From NCBI GenBank assembly GCA_947455805.1, contig CANGSN010000132.1:1-7638 (forward strand): 7,638 nucleotides of DNA, given 5' to 3'. A model generated the notes under the pieces. It had not been told where the DNA came from. It did no database searches and saw only the letters and a program-made list of their open reading frames with translations. Below are positions 1 to 5,471 of the stretch, one piece after another. Origin of the DNA: Planctomycetota bacterium. Its GTDB lineage: Bacteria > Planctomycetota > UBA1135 > UBA2386. A program made the position numbers and the translations under genes. Within the stretch, counting starts at the first letter, position 1. Every line of letters starts with the position of its first letter.

Positions 1-246
1 CGCCGCCCGCAGCCACACCGCCGCTTCCGGGTCCGGCCGCGCGTCGATGCGCTTGTGCAGCGCCGCCAGCATTGCCTCCTGCACCAGGTCGTCGGCGTGG
101 TCGTTGGCGGCGCCGAGCAGCCGCGCGAACCGCCACAGCCCGCGCTGGTGGCGAGCGACGAACGCCCCGCGCGCGTCCGCGGCCGAAGGCTCGGGCCAGA
201 GCGGCGGCTTTGGTCGTTCGCGTTCGGAAGCGCCGGCGGAAGCCAT
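1..246 (-). CDS. ECF-type RNA polymerase sigma factor, N-terminal part (cut by left edge)
   Basis: I translated this from the complement: 82 residues from the ATG at 246-244 to the window edge. After a Pro/Glu-rich N-terminus (residues 1-22) the sequence reads AFVARHQRGLWRFARLL and then ADDLVQEAMLAALHKR (about residues 28-66). That is the pattern of sigma-70 region 2, with the acidic DDLVQE segment of region 2.2 that binds the RNA polymerase beta-prime clamp. Region 4, the -35 binding helix-turn-helix, would lie outside the window. ECF factors redirect polymerase to a small regulon; its signal and any anti-sigma partner cannot be seen here. ATG 246 is the first in-frame Met. A GTG at 252 is an alternative and no clear Shine-Dalgarno precedes either. 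The frame stays open upstream, so a longer N-terminus cannot be excluded. The gene is divergent from the TPR-like gene at 467. Confidence 0.8.
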   Translation of the reverse strand, partial: MASAGASERERPKPPLWPEPSAADARGAFVARHQRGLWRFARLLGAANDHADDLVQEAMLAALHKRIDARPDPEAAVWLRAA

Positions 247-466
247 CGTCACGATGGTGTCCGCTGCCTGGCCGGCGACAAAGGGTTCAGGAAAGTCGCG
301 GTGGACCGCGAGGCGCCAGCCGAGGTCGGCCGAGGGTCGACCGGCGGAAAAACTGTCGGAATCGTGATCCCGGGCGCGCCGCCTTTCCGCATGAGCCCCC
401 GACCAGGAACTCCGCGGCTCCGCACCCAGGTGTGCCGCCGCGGACTCGCCCCGGACCACGACTTCC
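247..466. promoter_or_regulatory. divergent intergenic region with ECF-like GAAC motifs
   Basis: This 220-bp non-coding stretch separates the leftward sigma factor gene from the rightward secreted TPR-like gene, so it should hold both promoters. On the minus strand TGAACCCTTT (289-280) lies about 33 bp upstream of ATG 246 and resembles the GGAAC-type -35 element of ECF promoters. On the plus strand GGAACT (406-411) lies about 55 bp upstream of ATG 467. Neither is followed at the usual 16-17 bp by an unambiguous CGTC/TCTGA-type -10 element, so these are only candidates. Autoregulation of the ECF gene would be normal for the family but is inferred. No terminator, small gene or RNA is evident. 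Confidence 0.3.
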
Positions 467-1039
467 ATGATGCGAACCTCCCTCCTCGTTCCCGCCCTGC
501 TCAGCAGCCTGCTGCTGGCGCCCGCCACCCTGGCGCAGAAGGGCTCCTCCGCCGACCAGCAACAGTCTGTGTTCCTCACCAGCCCCGGCTGGAACCAGTT
601 CCTCGCCGAAGCCGGCGGCAGCTGGGACGTGCGCTGGTGCGCCGCGACCGGCACGCCGAGCGCGATCTTCGGCAGCGACGCGCTGGCGCTGGCGCGGGCG
701 CAGCTCGAAGCGGGCGCCTTCGCCATCGCCGAGACGCTGCTGGCCGAGGTCGCCGAGGCCTACACGAAGAAGCACGGCGGCAACCACCGCTTCGTGCTCG
801 CCGTGGCGGCGGAACGCGCGCGCATCGCCTGGAAGCAGGGCCGCTGGGCCGAGGCCGAAGCGCAGCTGCTGGCGACCGAGCAGGCGCTGGCCGCGCTGGT
901 CCCGCCGAACCGCCGCGAGCTGCCGCGCACGCACCGCTACCTGGCCGCCTTCTACACCGCATGGAACGCAGCCGAGCCGTCGCCGGCGCGCGCCGAACAG
1001 GCGGCGGCATGGACGACGAAGGTGCCGGCACCGCGCTGA
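467..1039 (+). CDS. small secreted TPR-like protein, tail resembling kinase-associated TPR
   Basis: A 190-residue protein. Residues 1-24 are a Sec signal peptide (MMRTS, a long Leu/Ala core, then ATLAQ), so it is probably exported to the periplasm or beyond. Residues 39-69 hold a Trp-rich segment (SPGWNQF ... GSWDVRWCAATGTPSAIFG) that recalls propeptide-like N-termini of large planctomycete secreted proteins; this is recollection, not proof. Residues 75-185 are amphipathic helix pairs with TPR spacing (ALARAQLEAGAFAIAETLL; RARIAWKQGRWAEAEAQLL; RTHRYLAAFYTAWNAAEP; AAAWTTKVP). They closely follow the C-terminal TPR block of PknB-type Ser/Thr kinases, but no kinase domain is present. The gene may be a chimera or a shortened relative. 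ATG 467 is followed at once by a second ATG at 470. The Sigma70_ECF gene starts 38 bp downstream, so the two are probably co-transcribed. The function is unknown; a protein-interaction role is inferred. Confidence 0.72.
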   Translation: MMRTSLLVPALLSSLLLAPATLAQKGSSADQQQSVFLTSPGWNQFLAEAGGSWDVRWCAATGTPSAIFGSDALALARAQLEAGAFAIAETLLAEVAEAYTKKHGGNHRFVLAVAAERARIAWKQGRWAEAEAQLLATEQALAALVPPNRRELPRTHRYLAAFYTAWNAAEPSPARAEQAAAWTTKVPAPR

Positions 1040-1065
1040 CCTCTGGGCTCGTCGCCAGCGCCTTC

Positions 1066-1071
1066 TATGCT
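1066..1071 (+). promoter_or_regulatory. candidate -10 element (TATGCT) for a leaderless sigma factor mRNA
   Basis: TATGCT (4 of 6 to TATAAT) ends 6 nt before ATG 1078, so transcription starting 7 nt below it would begin on the A of the start codon. No Shine-Dalgarno is present, which suits a leaderless message. The -35 region (around 1043-1048, CTGGGC) is poor, so this is a weak candidate. Confidence 0.25.
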
Positions 1072-1077
1072 GCGCGG

Positions 1078-1665
1078 ATGACCGACGGGTCGGACTCGCC
1101 GACGTTCACGCTGCTGGTGAACGAACAGCTCGCCCCCGCCGAACGCACGGCGAAGCTGCTGCCGCTCGTCTACGAGCAGCTGCGCGGGCTGGCGCAACAG
1201 GCGCTGCGCGGCGAACGCGCGGGCCACACGCTGCAGCCGACCGCGCTGGTGCACGAGGCGTTCCTGCGCCTCGTCGGCCCGCGCCAGCTGCCGTGGCAGA
1301 ACCGCGCGCACTTCTTCGGCGCCGCCGCCGAGGCGATGCGCCGCATCCTCGTCGACCACGCGCGCGCCCGCATCGCCAGCAAGCGCGGTGGTCCCGGCGA
1401 TCGCCGCGCCGCGCTGGCGCTCGACAGCCTGCCGGATCCCAGCTCCGAACAGCAGGCCGCGGGCTTCCTCGTGCTCGACGAAGCGATCGAACGACTCGCC
1501 GCCGCCTATCCCGACGTCGCCGAGGTCGTGCGCCTGCGCTACTTCGCCGGCCTCGACGTCGAACAGACCGCGCAGGCGCTCGGCATCTCGGCGCCGACGG
1601 TGAAGCGGTCGTGGGCGTTCGCACGCGGCTGGCTGCGCGACGCGATCGAGAGCGCCACCGACTGA
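1078..1665 (+). CDS. Sigma70_ECF family RNA polymerase sigma factor (TIGR02999-like)
   Basis: A 195-residue alternative sigma factor, the normal length for this family. Region 2 covers about residues 25-100: LLPLVYEQLRGLAQQALRGE, then the hallmark LQPTALVHEAFLRL (52-65), NRAHFFGAAAEAMRRILVDHARAR (75-98) and KRGG (102-105). Region 4 covers about 130-190: RLAAAYPDVAEVVRLRYFAGL, then the helix-turn-helix VEQTAQALGISAPTVKRSWAFARGWL that should contact the -35 element. I start at ATG 1078, where homology begins; the frame is open far upstream only because of GC content. In planctomycetes and relatives these factors commonly lie beside a Ser/Thr kinase with a TPR tail. Here the neighbour is only a TPR-tail-like secreted protein. 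The last codons (RDAIESATD) lie inside a direct repeat whose second copy sits beyond the ATPase gene. Confidence 0.93.
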   Translation: MTDGSDSPTFTLLVNEQLAPAERTAKLLPLVYEQLRGLAQQALRGERAGHTLQPTALVHEAFLRLVGPRQLPWQNRAHFFGAAAEAMRRILVDHARARIASKRGGPGDRRAALALDSLPDPSSEQQAAGFLVLDEAIERLAAAYPDVAEVVRLRYFAGLDVEQTAQALGISAPTVKRSWAFARGWLRDAIESATD

Positions 1666-1672
1666 CGGCTGC
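1637..1672 (+). repeat. direct repeat, left copy (3' end of sigma factor gene)
   Basis: This 36-bp segment covers the last nine sense codons of the sigma factor gene, its TGA stop and seven further bases. It matches 2988-3023 at 32 of 36 positions, exactly 1351 bp downstream. The shared core GCGATCGAGAGCGCC is identical. The mismatches are one C/T, an AC versus GG pair and a T/C in the stop codon. The two copies bracket the ATPase gene and its palindrome. Confidence 0.75.
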
Positions 1673-1814
1673 AGGGTCGATGCGACCGTGAGGAGATCCC
1701 GCCGTGCGCGGAACCCGACCGACGGGACGACCTGGTCCGGCACCCGCCGGCGAGGTCTCGGGCCTCTCTGGCCACCTTGAAAATTCGACGTCTACCGTCG
1801 AATATTCAAGGTCG
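1666..1814 (+). other. intergenic leader before the ATPase gene
   Basis: A 149-bp stretch with no recognisable conserved protein. It holds the end of the left direct repeat, an AGGAG at 1691-1695 placed 8 nt before an in-frame GTG (1704), and the inverted repeat at 1774-1812. If GTG 1704 is used, this DNA would encode a 37-residue Pro/Gly-rich extension of the ATPase whose last dozen residues come from the inverted repeat. I consider the ATG at 1815 more likely. Confidence 0.5.
1774..1812. promoter_or_regulatory. near-perfect 17-bp inverted repeat overlapping a candidate promoter (operator-like)
   Basis: The left arm ACCTTGAAAATTCGACG (1774-1790) and the right arm CGTCGAATATTCAAGGT (1796-1812) are reverse complements at 16 of 17 positions (A1782 opposite A1804), around a TCTAC loop. 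It is strikingly AT-rich for this window and ends 2 bp before ATG 1815. TTGAAA (1777-1782; 5 of 6 to TTGACA) and AATATT (1801-1806; 4 of 6 to TATAAT) sit 18 bp apart inside it, which would place the transcript start almost on the ATG. Near symmetry gives a similar set on the opposite strand. It could be a dimer-bound operator, an RNA hairpin or a recognition site of the ATPase's element. There is no U-tract, so a terminator is unlikely. Confidence 0.7.
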
Positions 1815-2969
1815 ATGGCAGCCCGCGCCGCGCACATCCAACACCTCGAACGCCTGTTCCGCGAGTTCCCGGTGGTGGCCATCCTCGGGCCGCGCCAGAT
1901 CGGCAAGACCACGCTCGCCGGACAGTTCGCGGCGACGACCTCGGGGCCGGTGCACACCTTCGACCTCGAGCGCCCGTCCGACCTGCGCAAGCTGGACGAC
2001 CCGATGCTCGCCTTGGAGGATCTGCGGGGGCTCGTCGTGCTCGACGAGATCCAACGCCTGCCGGGTGTCTTCCCTGTGCTGCGCGTTCTCGCCGATCGGC
2101 CGCGGCGACCAGCCCGCTTCCTGGTGCTCGGCAGTGCTGCGCCGGAACTGCTGCAGCAGACCAGCGAGACCCTCGCCGGACGCATCGCCCACCACCAGCT
2201 GACCGGCTTCCAACCGGCAGAGGTTCCGCCGAGTCAGCTCGATCGGCTGTGGCTGCGCGGCGGCTTCCCACGCTCCTTCCTTGCACGCAACGACGAGGCG
2301 AGTGGACTCTGGCGCGAGGAGTTCGTGCAGACCTTCCTCGAGCGGGACCTGGCCCAGTTCGGCTTCCGCACGCCGGCAGCGACCATGCGCCGTTTCTGGT
2401 CGATGGTCGCGCACTACCACGGGCAGATCTGGAACGCCTCGGAGTTCGGCCGTTCGCTGGGCCAGAGCGACCAGGCGGCCCGCCGCCATCTGGAGGCGAT
2501 GGCGAGCACCTTCGTCGTGCGCGTCCTGCAGCCCTTCCACGCCAATCTCGCCAAGCGCCAGGTCAAATCCCCGAAGATCTACGTCGCCGACAGCGGACTG
2601 CTGCACACGCTGCTGGGCCTGCCGAACCTCGACACGTTGCGTGGGCACGCCAAGGTCGGCGCGTCGTTCGAAGGCTTCGCCCTGGCGACCATCGTCGAAC
2701 ACCTGCGCGCCCGGCCACACGAGTGCTTCTACTGGGCGACCCACAGCGGCGCCGAACTGGACTTGTTGATCGAACGCGGCGGCAGGCGCATCGGGTTCGA
2801 GTTCAAGCTGGGGTCCGCTCCGAGCCTCACGCCGTCGATGCGGACGGCCATGGTGGACCTCGAATTGGAGCGACTCTGGGTCGTGCACGCCGGCAAGGAA
2901 GTGATCAAGCTGGCGCCGTCGATCACGGCGTTGCCGCTGGCGCTGGTGGCGAAAACCCAACTCGACTGA
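1815..2969 (+). CDS. AAA-type ATPase with DUF4143 (PD-(D/E)XK-like) C-terminus
   Basis: A 384-residue protein of the 'ATP-binding protein, DUF4143' family, near the usual 380-420. The ATPase domain has Walker A GPRQIGKT (25-32), Walker B LVVLDE (73-78) and a sensor-like strand LVLGSAAPELL (103-113). The linker carries WREEFVQTFLERDLAQFG (166-183) and a winged-helix-like stretch. The DUF4143 part has KIYVADSGLLHTLLGL (254-269), FEGFALATIVEHL (285-297), GAELDLLIE (312-320) and GFEFK (327-331). E286, D316, E329 and K331 are the likely PD-(D/E)XK residues. The family's role is not settled; suggestions include mobile or selfish elements and nucleic-acid handling. I chose ATG 1815 because homology starts with AARAAHIQHLERLF. 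GTG 1704 with AGGAG is the alternative and adds 37 non-conserved residues. The flanking direct repeats and the palindrome point to acquisition by insertion. It converges with the TolB-like gene. Confidence 0.9.
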   Translation: MAARAAHIQHLERLFREFPVVAILGPRQIGKTTLAGQFAATTSGPVHTFDLERPSDLRKLDDPMLALEDLRGLVVLDEIQRLPGVFPVLRVLADRPRRPARFLVLGSAAPELLQQTSETLAGRIAHHQLTGFQPAEVPPSQLDRLWLRGGFPRSFLARNDEASGLWREEFVQTFLERDLAQFGFRTPAATMRRFWSMVAHYHGQIWNASEFGRSLGQSDQAARRHLEAMASTFVVRVLQPFHANLAKRQVKSPKIYVADSGLLHTLLGLPNLDTLRGHAKVGASFEGFALATIVEHLRARPHECFYWATHSGAELDLLIERGGRRIGFEFKLGSAPSLTPSMRTAMVDLELERLWVVHAGKEVIKLAPSITALPLALVAKTQLD

Positions 2970-2987
2970 TCCACGGGTCGCAGCGTC

Positions 2988-3023
2988 GCGATGCGATCGA
3001 GAGCGCCGGCGACCGACGGCTGC
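2988..3023 (+). repeat. direct repeat, right copy (relic of the sigma factor 3' end)
   Basis: This segment matches 1637-1672 at 32 of 36 bases. In the frame corresponding to the sigma gene it still reads RDAIESAGD and continues RRLRVSA to a TAG at 3035-3037. That looks like an alternative C-terminus of the sigma factor now lacking its gene. It lies in the 57-bp convergent gap between the ATPase and the TolB-like gene and would not otherwise be coding. Confidence 0.7.
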
Positions 3024-3026
3024 GCG

Positions 3027-4076
3027 TCAGCGCTTAGGCTTCGCGTCCTCGGCGTCGCGCGTGGTCGCGGCCGCAGCCGGCGCCGCGACGAAGCCGAGCA
3101 GGCGCGGATCGTTGCCGACGACGATGTGCCGACGCCGCGGGGCTGCATCCGCCGGCGCCTTCGCGTCCGGCACCTCGGCCAACGCCACGAGGTCGCGCCC
3201 GCCTTCCTTGCCCTTCTGCCAGCCGAGGCCCCAGAACGTCACCGCCGCCAGGTCGCCGTCGGGGTGCACGGCCAGCTGCCCGAAACGCACCGGCCACGCC
3301 GGGTCGCCGAACTCGTGCAGGTGCCACTGGTGCGTCGTGCGGCCACTGCGCCGATCGATCCGCAGCAGCCGGTCCTCGCCCATCAGCCAGACGACCAACC
3401 CGTTCGCCGAAGCCTGCATCGCGACCGGCAACGGCACCTCGGCCTTGACGACTTCGGGGGCGCGGCCGGGCACACACGGGTCGAGCACGAGGTCGAAGTG
3501 GTACCTCGGGCGCGCGGTCGGCCGCGGGTGCGGCCGTCGGTGGATGCCGAGCAGGAACCCGTCCGGCAGCAGCTGCGGCCGCGGCGACAGCATCAGGCCG
3601 TAGTCGTCGATGGTCGTGGTCTTGCCGTCGGCGAAGTGGAACACGCACACGCGCCGGCGACCGCTCGGCGGCCGCGACGAGAACAAGAGGCGCGTGCCGT
3701 CGGCGCTCCACAGCGGATCCTCGTTGTCGCCGCCGTCGTTCGTCACCTCGACAGCGTGGTCGCCGTGCACATCGGTGACGACGATCTCGCCTTTGGCGGC
3801 CGCCGTGTCGAAGGTGCGCAGCACGTGTGCGACCCGCGTGCCGTCCGGACTGAACACCGCCTGCGTCGGGATCGAGGCGTAGTCCATGCCGTGCATGCGC
3901 CGCTGCAGCGGCGGCGGCTGCCGCGGCACCTCGCCGGTCGCCTGGCCGACGGCGCCACTCGCAAGATCGATCGCCCGCGTCTCCCCCTGCACCTGCACGA
4001 CCAGCGATCCGGCCTGCTGCGCCGCGGCGACCGCAGCGAGCACGAACGCACCGAGCCAACGGGACACCGGGACCAT
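3027..4076 (-). CDS. exported TolB/WD40-like beta-propeller protein
   Basis: A 349-residue protein starting at the ATG 4076-4074. The N-terminus (MVPVSRWLGAFVLAAVAAAQ) is a short Sec signal peptide, so the protein is probably periplasmic or secreted. The body has repeated propeller blades with the PD40/TolB signature: FSPDGTRVAHVLR (75-87), WSADGTRLLFSSRPPSG (123-139), PQLLPDGFLLGIHR (167-180) and AVHPDGDLAAVTFWG (269-283). Each 'x-S/P-D/A-D-G' turn is followed by a beta strand. A Lys/Arg/Asp-rich tail (339-349) ends the protein. Such propellers serve as binding scaffolds rather than enzymes; the ligand cannot be told. No Tol-Pal genes are nearby, so it should not be named tolB. It is divergent from the DUF5722-like gene across 79 bp, and both products are exported, so a joint role at the cell surface is possible. 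Its 3' end overlaps the relic reading frame of the right direct repeat. Confidence 0.8.
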   Translation of the reverse strand: MVPVSRWLGAFVLAAVAAAQQAGSLVVQVQGETRAIDLASGAVGQATGEVPRQPPPLQRRMHGMDYASIPTQAVFSPDGTRVAHVLRTFDTAAAKGEIVVTDVHGDHAVEVTNDGGDNEDPLWSADGTRLLFSSRPPSGRRRVCVFHFADGKTTTIDDYGLMLSPRPQLLPDGFLLGIHRRPHPRPTARPRYHFDLVLDPCVPGRAPEVVKAEVPLPVAMQASANGLVVWLMGEDRLLRIDRRSGRTTHQWHLHEFGDPAWPVRFGQLAVHPDGDLAAVTFWGLGWQKGKEGGRDLVALAEVPDAKAPADAAPRRRHIVVGNDPRLLGFVAAPAAAATTRDAEDAKPKR

Positions 4077-4155
4077 GGTCCGGGCATGATCGCCGCGCTG
4101 GCGGCCGCTGTGCGTCAGCGGTTGGTCAACACTTCGTCCCGTCGCTGCTGCCCCC
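4077..4155. promoter_or_regulatory. divergent promoter region of two exported-protein genes
   Basis: Only 79 bp separates the start codons of the TolB-like gene (minus) and the DUF5722-like gene (plus), so both promoters should lie here. The only dyad I see is GTTGGTCAAC (about 4121-4130; 4-bp arms around GT). I find no convincing -10/-35 pair and no Shine-Dalgarno for either start. The assignment rests on gene orientation. Confidence 0.35.
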
Positions 4156-5466
4156 ATGCTGCTCCGCTCCGTGTCGCTGGCCCTGCTGCTGCTCTGCCCA
4201 TCGCCGGCCCAGGATGCGACGCCGTATCCGACGAAGCTCAGCAAGAAGGGCCTGCAGGTGCAGATGGTCGACGACGCACTGGCCCTCGGCATCGCGCACG
4301 CTGCGGTGAACGTCGACCTCGGCGCCCTGGCCGACGTCGACGGCGGCGACGACGCCGTGGCCTTCGAACACGACGGCCGCACGTTCTGGTTTCGCACCGC
4401 CCCGCTGGCCGCACTCGATGCCCAGGTGGCGCCGCTCGCGCGCGCTGGCGTGCTCGTCAGTGCGATCCTGCTGGCGATCCAGACCCACGAGCCGGCGCGC
4501 GATCGGCTGGTCGTGCACGGCGGTTGCCAGGGCAAGGCGCCGAACGGCATCGCCGCCTTCGCGACCGACAGCGCCGACGGCCGCGCGTGGCTCGAGGCGG
4601 CGAGTGCGATGCTGGCGGCGCGCTACGGCGGCGACGCCCCGCACGGGCGCATCTGGAACTGGATCGTCGGCAACGAAGTGAACTCGCACTGGTGGTGGTA
4701 CCACCTCGGCCGCGCCGAACTCGCCGACGTCGTCGCCGCCTACGCGACGGCCGTGCGCTGCGTGCATCGCGGCGTGCGCAGCCAGAGCCGGCACGGCCGC
4801 GTCTTCGTGTCGCTCGAGCACCACTGGAACGTGCGCTACGCCGCCGGCGACGAACGGCAGGCGGCGCCGGGGCGCGCCCTGCTCGACGCGTTCGCCGCGC
4901 GCGTGCGGCAGGACGGCGACTTCGACTGGCACGTCGCCTTCCACCCGTATCCCGAGGACCTGTTCGAGTGCCGCTTCTGGCGCGATCGCAGCGCCCCCGA
5001 CCGCGACGACGCCGCGCGCGTGACGTTCCGCAACCTGCCGGTGCTGATGCGCCACCTGGCGCGGCCGGAGCTGCAGTGGCAGGGTGCGCCGCGGCGCGTG
5101 ATCCTCAGCGAGCAGGGCTTCCATTGCGCCGACGGCGAACATGGCGAACGCGACCAGGCCGCGGCGTTCGCGCTGGCATGGGCGCTGGTGCAACGCGAGC
5201 CCGGCATCGACGCGTTCGTGCTGCATCGCCACGTCGACCACGCGCACGAAGGCGGGCTGCGGCTCGGCCTGTGGACGCGATTGCCGGACAGCGTCTGCAC
5301 ACCGCAGCGGCGACGCCGCATGGCCGACGTGTTCGCCGCCTGCGACACCGCAGCGTGGCCCGCGTGCGCCGCCTTCGCGCTGCCGGTGGTCGGCTGCGAC
5401 GACCTGCGCACCTGGTGGCCGGTCGACGCAGCCACGACCGAAGCTCCGGCAGCCGAGCCACGCTGA
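4156..5466 (+). CDS. secreted DUF5722 family protein, glycoside-hydrolase clan A-like
   Basis: A 436-residue protein. Residues 1-18 are a signal peptide (MLLRSVSLALLLLCPSPA). LLLC does not fit a lipobox, so signal peptidase I is more likely. The rest resembles the DUF5722 family of exported TIM-barrel proteins. Likely barrel strands are GIAHAAVNVDL (45-55), VLVSAILLAI (99-108), WNWIVGNEVNSHWWWY (167-182), RVFVSLEHHWN (215-225), DWHVAFHPYPEDLF (257-270), RVILSEQGFHC (314-324) and DAFVLHRHVDH (352-362). By analogy with clan GH-A, E174 in GNEVN at the end of strand 4 is the candidate acid/base and E319 in SEQGF the candidate nucleophile. H263/Y265 and W224 would line the pocket. The substrate is unknown; polysaccharide cleavage is inferred. 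It is divergent from the propeller gene and its stop lies 5 bp from the stop of the convergent glycosyltransferase gene. Confidence 0.82.
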   Translation: MLLRSVSLALLLLCPSPAQDATPYPTKLSKKGLQVQMVDDALALGIAHAAVNVDLGALADVDGGDDAVAFEHDGRTFWFRTAPLAALDAQVAPLARAGVLVSAILLAIQTHEPARDRLVVHGGCQGKAPNGIAAFATDSADGRAWLEAASAMLAARYGGDAPHGRIWNWIVGNEVNSHWWWYHLGRAELADVVAAYATAVRCVHRGVRSQSRHGRVFVSLEHHWNVRYAAGDERQAAPGRALLDAFAARVRQDGDFDWHVAFHPYPEDLFECRFWRDRSAPDRDDAARVTFRNLPVLMRHLARPELQWQGAPRRVILSEQGFHCADGEHGERDQAAAFALAWALVQREPGIDAFVLHRHVDHAHEGGLRLGLWTRLPDSVCTPQRRRRMADVFAACDTAAWPACAAFALPVVGCDDLRTWWPVDAATTEAPAAEPR

Positions 5467-5471
5467 CGGCT

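Noticed and set aside
55..1077. Upstream extension of the sigma factor reading frame
   Set aside because: It is antisense to the left ECF gene and out of frame with the secreted TPR-like gene. The protein shows no homology before Met at 1078.
1106..2185. A 359-codon minus-strand open frame
   Set aside because: It is Arg/Ser-rich, antisense to both the sigma factor and the ATPase, and has no recognisable motif.
1806..2960. A 384-codon minus-strand open frame
   Set aside because: It is the mirror of the ATPase gene. The plus-strand frame has clear Walker motifs and DUF4143 signatures.
2978..2996. Imperfect hairpin TCGCAGCG/CGATGCGA as a terminator for the convergent genes
   Set aside because: It is short, has a mismatch in the stem and is not followed by a T-tract. 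GC-rich DNA gives many such pairs by chance.
3027..4076. Naming the propeller gene tolB
   Set aside because: Only generic PD40-type blades are visible. The N-terminal TolB domain and the Tol-Pal neighbours are absent.
4126..5247. A 373-codon minus-strand open frame
   Set aside because: It is antisense to the DUF5722-like gene, which has a signal peptide and conserved barrel motifs on the plus strand.
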